DNA of 64,000 nucleotides, taken from the NCBI GenBank assembly GCA_964595205.1, contig CAZQOQ010000036.1, positions 310,001 through 374,000 on the forward strand, given 5' to 3'. Position numbers and translations under genes: made by a program. Of this stretch, positions 36,361 to 44,624 are shown in pieces. Position 1 is the first letter of the stretch, and the number at the start of each line of letters is the position of its first letter. A model generated the notes under the pieces. It was not told the DNA's origin and did no database searches. It saw only the letters and a program-made list of their open reading frames with translations. The DNA comes from JADKIH01 sp964595205. Lineage in GTDB: Bacteria; Bacteroidota; Bacteroidia; AKYH767-A; 2013-40CM-41-45.

Positions 36361-36567
36361 ATGAAAGAAAATCAAAGAGAATCTAATGTTGATCAGAATC
36401 AACGTAAGGATCAAAAAAATCAGCAGGAAGAAGGAAACAATGTGGAATCAGGATTGAAAAAACCACAAAGTGAAGAAAGAGAAGGGGAAGGCACAAAGAT
36501 GCCGGGCCGCGAATCTAAAACTCCGGTTGCAGATCGTGACCAGGATATCAGTAAAAAGGGTATTTGA
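36361..36567 (+). CDS. Small hydrophilic, disordered protein
   Basis: A 68-residue, extremely hydrophilic protein (Gln, Asn, Glu, Lys, Asp dominate; no hydrophobic core), starting MKENQRESNVDQNQRKDQK. It is probably intrinsically disordered, like small stress or desiccation-related proteins; that role is inference from composition. ATG 36361 follows a leader with two stable hairpins. The next small ORF starts 27 nt downstream and is also disordered. Confidence 0.5.
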   Translation: MKENQRESNVDQNQRKDQKNQQEEGNNVESGLKKPQSEEREGEGTKMPGRESKTPVADRDQDISKKGI

Positions 36568-36594
36568 ATTTCCCATTCACCTGATCTTAACAAC

Positions 36595-36801
36595 GTGACG
36601 GGTCAAAAAGAACCGGTTAAACCTGAAAAGGATATTCCAGTGAAACCGGATAAAAATCTGGACCCGACCCAGCCACGTCCCGGTGGCAATGAACCTGAGA
36701 AGAATGATCCGACTTGGATTGATGAGCCTTCCAGGATCGATCCCACGAGGATTGATCCACCGAAACCAGATCAGCCTGAAAATAAAAGAATAGTGGTTTA
36801 A
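36595..36801 (+). CDS. Small Pro/Asp/Lys-rich disordered protein with GTG start
   Basis: A 68-residue protein (MTGQKEPVKPEKDIPVKP...) with imperfect short repeats: 'EPVKPEKDIPVKPDKN', then 'WIDEPSRIDPTRIDPPKPD'. It has no hydrophobic segment. GTG 36595 is the only upstream start. Shared disorder and 27-nt spacing with the preceding gene suggest an operon. The coding call is tentative because the ORF is short and low in complexity. Confidence 0.4.
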   Translation: MTGQKEPVKPEKDIPVKPDKNLDPTQPRPGGNEPEKNDPTWIDEPSRIDPTRIDPPKPDQPENKRIVV

Positions 36802-36859
36802 GAATAATTATCAATCGTTTTGGATTTTCAGGACCAATACTCCTGATTATCCAAAGCGG

Positions 36860-39529
36860 TTAATTTTTTTGAAATTCGTTAATCACCTTTTTCAGATTAA
36901 TTCCTTTGCTTAAAACTGCTTTAAAAATATCACCCTCATTTTTTATACGATCAATGGCATTGTGAATTGTAAAGTCTTTCATCTTCAATCCTTTTTTTAC
37001 TTCTTCCCAATGTAAAGGCATGGAAACGGTTGCCCCGGGTTTTGGTCTTAAAGAATACGGAGCTGAAATAGTTGCCTGCGGACGGTTTTGAAGAAAGTCG
37101 ATGTACATTTTTCCTTTCCTCGCTTTAACTGCGCGCTCAATGCTTGTAAACTTTGGAATTTTTTTATTAACGAGTGTGGCAATAATCCTTGCAAACTCTT
37201 TCGATTGATCATAGGTGTATTTAGCACCGAGGGGAATGTAGATGTGCATGCCGGTCGAACCACTTGTCTTCGGGTATGAAGGAACATTCATGCCTTCCAA
37301 TATTTCACGCGTTACCTTTGCGGCTTCAATTACTTTATCAAATGAATTATCTGCAGGATCAAGATCGATAATGCACCAGTCGGGGTTGTCTGGTCTGTCT
37401 ATCGTACTGCTCCATGGATTCATTTCAATGCATCCCAGGGATGCCATGTATAACAAACTTGCTTCGTCAGTGCCTACCAGGAAGTGTTTATCACGCGCAT
37501 CGTTTTCGCTATGATATAAATAAGTCTTTATCCACCCGGGCACTTTTCCCGTTACATCTTTCTGATAGAAGTTTTCTCCTTTGATGCCGTTAGGGTATCT
37601 GTTCAGCGACTGCGGACGATTTTTCAGGTAAGGTAGAATGTATGGAGCAACCTGGTAGTAATAATTAAGCATATCGCGCTTGGTTATTCCTTCACCCGGC
37701 CAGTAAATTTTAGACAGATTGGTAAATTTTAATTCATGACCTTTTATGGTTCGAACCTGTGTTTCTTCGGATGGATTTAAAAAGGTTTTAATCACACGTC
37801 CCGAAGAAGGTTTCAATATTTTTCTAACCGCGTTTTTACCGGCAATTACTGAAGCATTTTTTGTCCTGACTGGTTTTTCTCTGATCACGTCATTTGCATT
37901 TTTATCTATTCTCATTCCTATAAAAGAAGGATGCCTCATAATTCCATCTCTTGTCATTTCCGTAAAGTTAACTTCGCAAACCAGTTTCGGTTTAAGCCAG
38001 GTAACTTTTGCATTCGGAGGATCAGGTCGAAAGCGGGAAGGCTTGTTTATATCAGGTGTTTCCGTAAAAGGTGCTTTCTTTGTGATAAGCGGCCTGAATT
38101 GACGGAGTATCTCACGCTGCGATTTTTCATTGAAACCCGTTCCTACCTTTCCTGTGTAGATCAATTTCCCTTTTTCAAAAATGCCGACTAAGAGTGAGCT
38201 GAATAATTTGGACGTATTTTCATTTCTTGTGAAGCCTCCGATTACCATCTCCTGTCGCTTGCTTGCTTTTATCTTCAGCCAATCATCTGATCGCCTTCCG
38301 GGTTGGTAGACGCTGTCGGATTTTTTTGCAATGACTCCTTCCAGGCCCAGCCTTTTTGCCGAATCGAAAAATTTAATTCCGTTTACTGAAAAGTCTTCGC
38401 TGAGTCGGATGATTTCATCGTCAGGGATCACTCTTTTAAGAATTTCTTTTCTTTTAATCAGAGGGAGTTTGGTAAGATCCTTCCCGTTCAGCCACAACAA
38501 ATCAAATATGTAATAATACAATTCCCCGTCATCCTCGCTTCGCCAGTTCTGTAATGCTCCAAAATCTGATTGTCCGTTTTTTTTAAGCACAACAATTTCG
38601 CCGTCAACTACAGCATTAATTTTCCGGTTTTTCAATGCTTCGTATACCGGGTAAAATTTCTCATTGAATGATTTATCATTTCTGGATTTTAATTCAACAT
38701 TGCCCTTGTTTATAAAAGCGAGCGTGCGATAGCCATCCCACTTGACTTCATAGATCCATCCCGGTTTATCAAACGGCTTATCCACAAGCGTAGCGAGCAT
38801 GGGCGAAAGATGTGTTGGAAACTTCGCCGGCTCACCTTCGTCAATTTCCATATCTGCATGTTCTTGTTTTTGTTTTTTATTTTTAACTGCGGCGGCTGAT
38901 TTTTTCTGCCGGCTATTTTTTTTTGTTGAATGACCAGGTTCATAAAAATTTGTCGTAGTTTTTTTTATTTGTTCAATCGTTTTTTTGGATATTACCGACT
39001 TGTCTTTTTTTAAGACATCGTTTGCCGATGCATACTTGTCATCGAGCTTCATCAGGAGCCAGCTTTTTTCTCCGCGACCAAATGATTTGACAAGTGCAAA
39101 TTCGCCTTTCAGTTTTTTACCTTTTAGTACGAATTTTATTTTTCCGCTTTTTAATTGCCTGAGAAGTTCTTTTTCCAATGATTTTTTTGTTTCCCCGTTT
39201 GATTCCGCAGGAAAATAAGTTCCTTCATCCCAGACCATGACGGTACCGGCGCCATATCCGTCCGGAATAATTCCTTCAAAATTTCGATAGTCATATGGAT
39301 GATCTTCCACCATCATCGCCAGCCGTTTTATCTTTGGATCCATGGAGGGGCCTTTGGGTACAGCCCAGCTCTTCAATACTCCATCCATCTCGAGACGGAA
39401 GTCGTAGTGAAGATGTGATGCTTCATGCTTCTGGACAACAAACTTCAGCTCATGTGTATCCGGTTTGCCTCCGGTTGGTTCAGGACTTTTTTTGAAGTCT
39501 CTTTTCTTTTTGTAAATATTAAGTGTCAT
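36860..39529 (-). CDS. ligD: DNA ligase D (PE-ligase-polymerase)
   Basis: An 889-residue multifunctional NHEJ enzyme. The 3'-phosphoesterase domain is at about 1-190 (HYDFRLEMDG, 'EDHPYDYRNFEG.IP.GYGAG'). A Lys-rich linker follows (about 190-235). The ATP-dependent ligase domain is at about 240-540, with nucleotidyl-transfer motif EVKWDGYR (Lys263). The primase-like polymerase domain is at about 605-889 ('CIIDLDPADNSF' metal-binding Asp residues, 'KTSGSTGMHIYIPLG'). Order and length match the common PE-Lig-Pol form. The partner Ku gene is not in this window, so either ku is elsewhere or the enzyme acts without a linked ku. Neighbours are unrelated. Confidence 0.95.
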   Translation of the reverse strand: MTLNIYKKKRDFKKSPEPTGGKPDTHELKFVVQKHEASHLHYDFRLEMDGVLKSWAVPKGPSMDPKIKRLAMMVEDHPYDYRNFEGIIPDGYGAGTVMVWDEGTYFPAESNGETKKSLEKELLRQLKSGKIKFVLKGKKLKGEFALVKSFGRGEKSWLLMKLDDKYASANDVLKKDKSVISKKTIEQIKKTTTNFYEPGHSTKKNSRQKKSAAAVKNKKQKQEHADMEIDEGEPAKFPTHLSPMLATLVDKPFDKPGWIYEVKWDGYRTLAFINKGNVELKSRNDKSFNEKFYPVYEALKNRKINAVVDGEIVVLKKNGQSDFGALQNWRSEDDGELYYYIFDLLWLNGKDLTKLPLIKRKEILKRVIPDDEIIRLSEDFSVNGIKFFDSAKRLGLEGVIAKKSDSVYQPGRRSDDWLKIKASKRQEMVIGGFTRNENTSKLFSSLLVGIFEKGKLIYTGKVGTGFNEKSQREILRQFRPLITKKAPFTETPDINKPSRFRPDPPNAKVTWLKPKLVCEVNFTEMTRDGIMRHPSFIGMRIDKNANDVIREKPVRTKNASVIAGKNAVRKILKPSSGRVIKTFLNPSEETQVRTIKGHELKFTNLSKIYWPGEGITKRDMLNYYYQVAPYILPYLKNRPQSLNRYPNGIKGENFYQKDVTGKVPGWIKTYLYHSENDARDKHFLVGTDEASLLYMASLGCIEMNPWSSTIDRPDNPDWCIIDLDPADNSFDKVIEAAKVTREILEGMNVPSYPKTSGSTGMHIYIPLGAKYTYDQSKEFARIIATLVNKKIPKFTSIERAVKARKGKMYIDFLQNRPQATISAPYSLRPKPGATVSMPLHWEEVKKGLKMKDFTIHNAIDRIKNEGDIFKAVLSKGINLKKVINEFQKN

Positions 39530-39797
39530 GTATAAAAGTATTTTGAATTTGTATATTCTATTAATAAAAAGGAATGTCCTGATAAGTTAAACAAAAGTAA
39601 TATTGATTTTTTATAAAAAAGAATGCCAGTAAATTTATTGATGTATTTTTTAGCATTTATCATTACATTTATTTTTTCAATGGATCTTATGAAAAAATAT
39701 TTTCTGATTGATTTACATTAAGCTTAATCATACATCAATTGATATTAAATATTTTATGGATCAGGATTGAATTTCAAATCGTACTTTGGTTGCTAAT

Positions 39798-41036
39798 ATG
39801 AAAATAGCAATTATAGGAGGTGGTGCCGCCGGCTTTTTTGCTGCAATAAACTGTGCCGAACATTATCCGGAACATACTGTTCACATTTTCGAAAAATCAA
39901 ATAAGCTCTTGTCAAAAGTTCGAATTTCCGGCGGAGGAAGATGCAACGTCACTCACGCATGTTTTGAAAACGAAAGACTCATCGAATTTTATCCAAGAGG
40001 CATGCGGGAATTAAGAAATGCCTTTTCGCGATTCAGTACCATCGATACCGTGAACTGGTTCGAAAGGCGGGGAGTAAAGCTGAAGACAGAGGCAGATGGA
40101 AGAATATTTCCAGTAACTGATAATTCAGCCACGGTAATTCAATGCCTGATGAATGAAGCCGAAAGGCTTAACGTCGGAATTACAATGAACCTTGCCGTGA
40201 AGAAAATCGATGTTAATGGCCCCGGGGATTTTAATCTGATATTACAAGACGATCAGACCCTGAGGTGCAGCAGGGTAATTGTCACTACCGGCGGAAGCCC
40301 GCTGATCGACAGTTATGAATGGCTTTCAAAATCTGGTCATACAATTGTTCCTCCGGTACCATCGTTATTTACATTTAACATTCCGGGTTCTCCATTGAAG
40401 GGACTCGAGGGAATTTCATCTCCATCCGTCAATGTAAAACTTGAGGGATCAAAATTTGAATCAACCGGTCCGCTTTTGATTACACATTGGGGCTTAAGCG
40501 GACCCGCTGTATTGAGACTTTCAGCTTTTGCTGCCAGGTGGCTCGCAGAAAAACAATATTCAGCCGGTTGTTTTTTAAACTGGTTGCCTGATGTGAAAGA
40601 AGAAACGGTCAGGGACGAAATTATTAAGTTGAAGCAAAGCAATCCAAATAAAAAAATAGCATCAGTATCTTTCCGTGGTCTTCCATCCCGATTATGGGAA
40701 AGACTGTGTTTGCTTTCCGGTATCGGACCGGATGAAAAATGCAGTGAAATAAAAAAGATAGAAATAAACAAGCTCGTCCACAACTGTTGTGGAATGAGAT
40801 TGACGGTGAAGGGAAAAACCACTTTCAAGGAAGAATTTGTTACCTGTGGTGGAGTAAGCCTGAAAGATGTGAATATGCAGACGATGGAAAGTAAAATCGT
40901 GAAAGGAATGTACTTTGCGGGCGAGGTCCTTGATATTGATGGTGTAACCGGAGGATTTAATTTTCAGTCGGCCTGGACGACCGGTTACCTTGCAGCTGTT
41001 AATGCAGGAAAAATTATACAGGAATATAAAAGCTGA
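39798..41036 (+). CDS. HI0933/BaiN-family NAD(P)/FAD-dependent oxidoreductase
   Basis: A 412-residue flavoprotein. It has an N-terminal dinucleotide-binding loop 'IAIIGGGAAGFFAA', then 'LLSKVRISGGGRCNVTH', the signature of the HI0933-like family, and a C-terminal FAD-binding stretch 'GEVLDIDGVTGGFNFQSAW'. Family members (YhiN, BaiN) are flavoprotein reductases of mostly unknown substrate. The in-frame TTG 39786 would add four residues; ATG 39798 is preferred. It is convergent with a T9SS protein gene, with a terminator between them. Confidence 0.88.
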   Translation: MKIAIIGGGAAGFFAAINCAEHYPEHTVHIFEKSNKLLSKVRISGGGRCNVTHACFENERLIEFYPRGMRELRNAFSRFSTIDTVNWFERRGVKLKTEADGRIFPVTDNSATVIQCLMNEAERLNVGITMNLAVKKIDVNGPGDFNLILQDDQTLRCSRVIVTTGGSPLIDSYEWLSKSGHTIVPPVPSLFTFNIPGSPLKGLEGISSPSVNVKLEGSKFESTGPLLITHWGLSGPAVLRLSAFAARWLAEKQYSAGCFLNWLPDVKEETVRDEIIKLKQSNPNKKIASVSFRGLPSRLWERLCLLSGIGPDEKCSEIKKIEINKLVHNCCGMRLTVKGKTTFKEEFVTCGGVSLKDVNMQTMESKIVKGMYFAGEVLDIDGVTGGFNFQSAWTTGYLAAVNAGKIIQEYKS

Positions 41037-41080
41037 AAAAGGGGCAACTAAAATCAGGTATTTTAATTTGCCCCTTCTTA
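41036..41080. terminator. Bidirectional hairpin terminator between convergent genes
   Basis: AAGGGGCAA (41039-41047) pairs with TTGCCCCTT (41068-41076). After a small internal loop, TAAAAT (41049-41054) pairs with ATTTTA (41060-41065) around a 5-nt loop. The minus-strand side has a TTTTT tail; the plus-strand side has CTTATG. Confidence 0.8.
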
Positions 41081-41085
41081 TGTTT

Positions 41086-42156
41086 CTAGTATTTAATAAA
41101 CTTCACCTGGTGAATTTCTCCGCTCACTGTTTGAATTCGAAGAATGTAAGAACCCTGTTTAATATTCTGGACATTGAGCTTGACGGGATTGAAATTCCCT
41201 TTCAGGACTTCTGCACCTGTTGCATCGTAGATTGCCCATTCAGATGCCGCAGGTAGATTGAGTCCGTTCACTCCGAGAAAATCATGTGTAGGATTAGGAA
41301 ACACGTTTACTTTTTTAGTCATATTCACCGGTTCATTTATACCTGCAATTATCTGCGTCATGAAGTAATGAACGTCGTGAAGACCGGTGCTGTCGTATAG
41401 CGCATGTGCATAATGCTCCAGACTCTGATCGCCATACCAGTAGAACGAAGAATCAAGCGAAGTTGTCGGGAAGCCTGGGGCATCGACCCATTGATTACCG
41501 GTGATTAAACCCTTGCCCCATGCAGAGTCGATGGAAGTTTCAAGTCTGCGTTCAAGTAATGCAGACATTGTTCCCGATGGAAGAATCATGTCGCCGGCGG
41601 CGATTACAGTCGAGTTGAAATCAAGCGTGCTTTTGTAGTGTACAGAATCCACACTCGGCTGGCCTACAGCTGCTCCTGTAGTAAAAATTTCTATGTAAGA
41701 AAGTCCGTTCACCTGGCTCCCGTATGTATACGGAAACGTCATTGTAGCGGCAGGAGGATTTGCGAAGATTGGACCACTCGTACCTGTTCCTATGGGGTCG
41801 CCGATTAATCCAGTAAATGTAATCGCATTTGCATCGATAGTAACCATGTTGATGGATGCATCGCCTCCCTCATAGGTACCATGGGTTGCCGCAGGAAACG
41901 CTGATGATCCCGGAATGTTTGCAGGGTCAACATAGAATACGGTGTCTTCCGCACCAATATCAGGGGTCAACGCTGAGAAATCCCATGTATTGTTTATGCC
42001 ACTCTTTCCGAAATTAAAAGGCGGAGAAGGGACATTTGCATCATAGTAAATAAGCATGCTGTTTAGTGGTGGTGCCATGGTTGCATCGAGGCTGATCTGA
42101 CTCTTAACAAGCAATGGCAATCCGGCAAGTAATAATAGAGAGTAAAATTTGTTCAT
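41086..42156 (-). CDS. Secreted protein with T9SS type A sorting domain, N-part uncharacterised
   Basis: A 356-residue secreted protein. A signal peptide (MNKFYSLLLLAGLPLLVKSQ) is followed by a ~250-residue beta-rich region with 'NNTWDFSALTPDIGAEDTVFY', a start seen in T9SS proteins of unknown role. The C-terminal ~75 residues (VNVFPNPTHDFLGVNG ... GSYILRIQTVSGEIHQVKFIKY) are a T9SS type A tail. The in-frame ATG at 42186 adds 10 residues before the signal, so 42156 is preferred. It diverges from the methyltransferase gene. Confidence 0.75.
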   Translation of the reverse strand: MNKFYSLLLLAGLPLLVKSQISLDATMAPPLNSMLIYYDANVPSPPFNFGKSGINNTWDFSALTPDIGAEDTVFYVDPANIPGSSAFPAATHGTYEGGDASINMVTIDANAITFTGLIGDPIGTGTSGPIFANPPAATMTFPYTYGSQVNGLSYIEIFTTGAAVGQPSVDSVHYKSTLDFNSTVIAAGDMILPSGTMSALLERRLETSIDSAWGKGLITGNQWVDAPGFPTTSLDSSFYWYGDQSLEHYAHALYDSTGLHDVHYFMTQIIAGINEPVNMTKKVNVFPNPTHDFLGVNGLNLPAASEWAIYDATGAEVLKGNFNPVKLNVQNIKQGSYILRIQTVSGEIHQVKFIKY

Positions 42157-42262
42157 GGTCTTTTTTTTCAAAAGTATCCAAAACAACGGAACAATATTTT
42201 AGAAAGGTTTAATTTTTCATTTATCATCTGTTGAAAAGTAAGTGTTTTTCATCGTTTGTTTA

Positions 42263-42270
42263 TAAATTTG
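42263..42270 (+). promoter_or_regulatory. Candidate Bacteroidota -7 box of the methyltransferase gene
   Basis: TAAATTTG fits TAnnTTTG and lies 21 nt upstream of the ATG at 42292. No convincing TTTG -33 box is seen at the usual spacing, so this is tentative. Confidence 0.35.
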
Positions 42271-42291
42271 AAGCCTGAAAATTTTTGAATC

Positions 42292-43332
42292 ATGAAAATT
42301 AAAATTCTTCCGGAAAGCATACTTGAATGGATGGCCTTAAGAATGAACCTTGCCCCATTGCCATTGGTAGATACACAGGTTGCTTTCAATGCCGCAAGGG
42401 CCATTATGGCCGGTGCAGAACTGGGCATCTACGAAGCGATCGGGAAAAGTAGCATGACTGTGGAAGAGATTTCCAGGACATGCAATACGCACCTGACTGC
42501 AACTAAACATCTTGTCGATTGCCTCACCGGCATTGGTTACCTGAAGTGGAGTGAGGGGAAATATTCGATAAAACCAAAATATCAGAAATGGTTATTAAAG
42601 GAAAATGAATCGAACCTTATCGGCAAACTGCGATTTCAAATTTATGAATGGAAATGGATGGAAGGACTCGAGGATTATGTGAAGACCGGTAAGCCAAAGG
42701 ATCTGCATTCCACTGCCACTCCCGAAGAGTGGAAGTCATACCAGGAGGGTATGCGCGACCTTTCGGTGAACAGTGCAAAGGAGCTGGCAGGAAAAATCCC
42801 TGTTCCACCCGGTGCAACAGCGCTGCTTGACATCGGAGGTTCGCATGGATTGTATTCCATCGAATTGTGCAGAAAGCATGATCGTCTCAAATCTGTAATC
42901 CTGGAGTTGCCCGATGCAATTGAAGCAGCGAGTGCGATAGCAAAAAAATATGACCGGGAGGGTTTAGTGACTTATAGGGCAGGAAATATTCTAAATGACG
43001 ATATAGGAAAGGAAACATACGACATCATCATGATCAATAATGTAGTTCATCATTTTACTGACCAACAGAATCGTATGGTAGCGAAGAAAATATCATCTGC
43101 TTTAAAGCCCAATGGAGTTTTCCTGATCGGCGAATTCATCAGAAATGAAAAACCGGGTGAGGGTGGAGTGGTTGCAGCTACTTCAGGACTTTATTTTTCT
43201 TTGACGAGTTATTCCGGCACCTGGTCGGCGAATGAAATGGAATCGTGGATGAAGGAGGCAGGATTGAAAATTCAAAAACCTGTAGTCCCGATGAGCATTC
43301 CGGGCTGGAAAATGATTGTTGGTAAGAAATAG
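42292..43332 (+). CDS. Class I SAM-dependent methyltransferase (O-methyltransferase-like)
   Basis: A 346-residue protein. An N-terminal winged-helix/dimerisation region (about 25-110, 'ARAIMAGAELGIYEAIGKSSMTVEEISRT') precedes the Rossmann methyltransferase domain with SAM motif I 'ALLDIGGSHGLYSIEL' (about 179-194). Acidic 'VILELPDAIEAA' follows, and the post-motif 'YDIIMINNVVHHF' is near 246-258. This architecture matches plant-type/hydroxyneurosporene O-methyltransferases (Methyltransf_2). The substrate is unknown, and no biosynthetic genes surround it. A candidate promoter is at 42263. Confidence 0.82.
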   Translation: MKIKILPESILEWMALRMNLAPLPLVDTQVAFNAARAIMAGAELGIYEAIGKSSMTVEEISRTCNTHLTATKHLVDCLTGIGYLKWSEGKYSIKPKYQKWLLKENESNLIGKLRFQIYEWKWMEGLEDYVKTGKPKDLHSTATPEEWKSYQEGMRDLSVNSAKELAGKIPVPPGATALLDIGGSHGLYSIELCRKHDRLKSVILELPDAIEAASAIAKKYDREGLVTYRAGNILNDDIGKETYDIIMINNVVHHFTDQQNRMVAKKISSALKPNGVFLIGEFIRNEKPGEGGVVAATSGLYFSLTSYSGTWSANEMESWMKEAGLKIQKPVVPMSIPGWKMIVGKK

Positions 43333-43347
43333 ACCATCATTCCAAAA

Positions 43348-43623
43348 CTATTGCTTCGACTGCACATTTACTTTTTCTACATTCAACAATACTTTCAAAT
43401 TGCTGATCATTCTTTCGGCTTTTGAAAATTCTTCATTATTCATTAATTCTTCCAATCTCAACAGATACTTCCCAAATAGGTTATAGCTGCCTACAAAATG
43501 TAATTTTAATTCTTCATACCGGGAATCAGCTAATTCAAGCTGGAATTTTTTGGACAATTTTTTACCTTTTTCCAGCTTCTCCATTTTTTCTTTTTTCTTC
43601 TTGCGTGATTTATCCTTAGACAT
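43348..43623 (-). CDS. Small basic protein, unknown
   Basis: A 91-residue protein with a very Lys-rich, probably disordered first third (SKDKSRKKKKEKMEKLEKGKK). A helical part follows, with 'ELKLHFVGSYNLFGKYLLRLEELMNNEEF'. It has no signal peptide. It lies 20 nt downstream of the 77-residue ORF on the same strand, so the two small genes are probably co-transcribed. I do not recognise the family. Confidence 0.5.
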   Translation of the reverse strand: MSKDKSRKKKKEKMEKLEKGKKLSKKFQLELADSRYEELKLHFVGSYNLFGKYLLRLEELMNNEEFSKAERMISNLKVLLNVEKVNVQSKQ

Positions 43624-43643
43624 AGATTCTTGTTTTGTCAGTA

Positions 43644-43877
43644 TTAATTTTCGGAAAACATATTTCTCCAGTCAAAGAAGATAGAATTATTCCTATCGGT
43701 TAAAAACGCTTTTTCTGCATTCCACAAAATATTATTTTCCATTATTGTCAATCCACTCAATAATATGTCATTTAGAAACTTATCAAAATCTTCGAAATTA
43801 TATTTGCCTGATTCTGCTGCGTTAGCGAAGATGAATTGAAGCTGCTTCAGTGTGTCTTCGTTGATGTTTATCTTCAT
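43644..43877 (-). CDS. Small acidic helical protein, unknown
   Basis: A 77-residue cytoplasmic protein (MKININEDTLKQLQFIFANAAES) predicted to be mostly helical; 'FEDFDKFLNDILLSGLTIMEN' suggests an amphipathic helix pair. It is upstream of the 91-residue basic protein by 20 nt. Opposite charge and adjacency make an interacting pair conceivable, but nothing in the sequence proves it or a toxin-antitoxin role. Confidence 0.5.
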   Translation of the reverse strand: MKININEDTLKQLQFIFANAAESGKYNFEDFDKFLNDILLSGLTIMENNILWNAEKAFLTDRNNSIFFDWRNMFSEN

Positions 43878-43984
43878 GAGAATAATTTTGGTACAAAGCT
43901 GAAGAAAACAATATCAATTAAAATTAAGTTTACTTTACGATTACATCAATATTTGACGTTAAGTTGTTAAAATTCACATTTTTT

Positions 43985-44554
43985 TCAAATCGAATAAAAA
44001 CTTTCTACTTCCGCAACTTTTCCCGGTTGCAGATCATTCAGGTGAATATTTCCGACTCTCACCCTTACAAGTCGAAGTGTTGGAAACCCCACGGCCGCAG
44101 TCATTTTTCTTATCTGCCTGTATTTACCTTCTGTGAGAGTAATCGAAATCCAGCACGTGGGACCATGCCTGTCGTCTCTTATTCTGCGACTCCGATTTGG
44201 AAATCCCGGATCATTTTCAAGAACGTATGATTTGCATGGTTTAGTAATATACCTGACATTCCTTATTCCAATTTCCACACCTGATTGTAATTGTGATAAT
44301 GAATCTGAATCTATCAGCCCGTCGATCTGTGCATAATATTCTTTTTCTATTTTTTTTCCGCGAACATGTTCACTCATCATTCCATCAGTTGTCAGTAATA
44401 GTAGTCCTTCACTTTCTTCATCCAGCCGGCCGATGGCCATGGTGCCTTCAGGGAAATCATAGAGTTCTTTGATGAGCTTTTTCTTGTCGAGCTCACAAAC
44501 GAACTGGCATAAATAGCCGAAGGGTTTATTGAGAATGAAGTGACGGTGGATCAT
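43985..44554 (-). CDS. rluE: 23S rRNA pseudouridine synthase, RsuA/RluE type
   Basis: A 189-residue pseudouridine synthase of the RsuA/RluB/E/F group without an S4 domain, as in RluE. The catalytic motif is GRLDEESEGLLLLTTDG (Asp44 region), preceded by 'LNKPFGYLCQF' and followed by 'KIEKEYYAQIDG' and 'EGKYRQIRKMTAAVGFPTLRLVRVRVG', the conserved binding core. By analogy it modifies U2457 of 23S rRNA. It sits about 70 nt from the HTTM gene, on the same strand. Confidence 0.88.
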   Translation of the reverse strand: MIHRHFILNKPFGYLCQFVCELDKKKLIKELYDFPEGTMAIGRLDEESEGLLLLTTDGMMSEHVRGKKIEKEYYAQIDGLIDSDSLSQLQSGVEIGIRNVRYITKPCKSYVLENDPGFPNRSRRIRDDRHGPTCWISITLTEGKYRQIRKMTAAVGFPTLRLVRVRVGNIHLNDLQPGKVAEVESFYSI

Positions 44555-44624
44555 GCTGGGAATGTATTATCATTTTCTCTTTTTTGCAAAGTTCACTTCC
44601 TCCGGACACTGTCATGAATAAAAC

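Noticed and set aside
43348..43877. Toxin-antitoxin pair of small opposite-charge proteins
   Set aside because: Neither protein shows a recognisable toxin or antitoxin motif, and adjacency alone is not enough.
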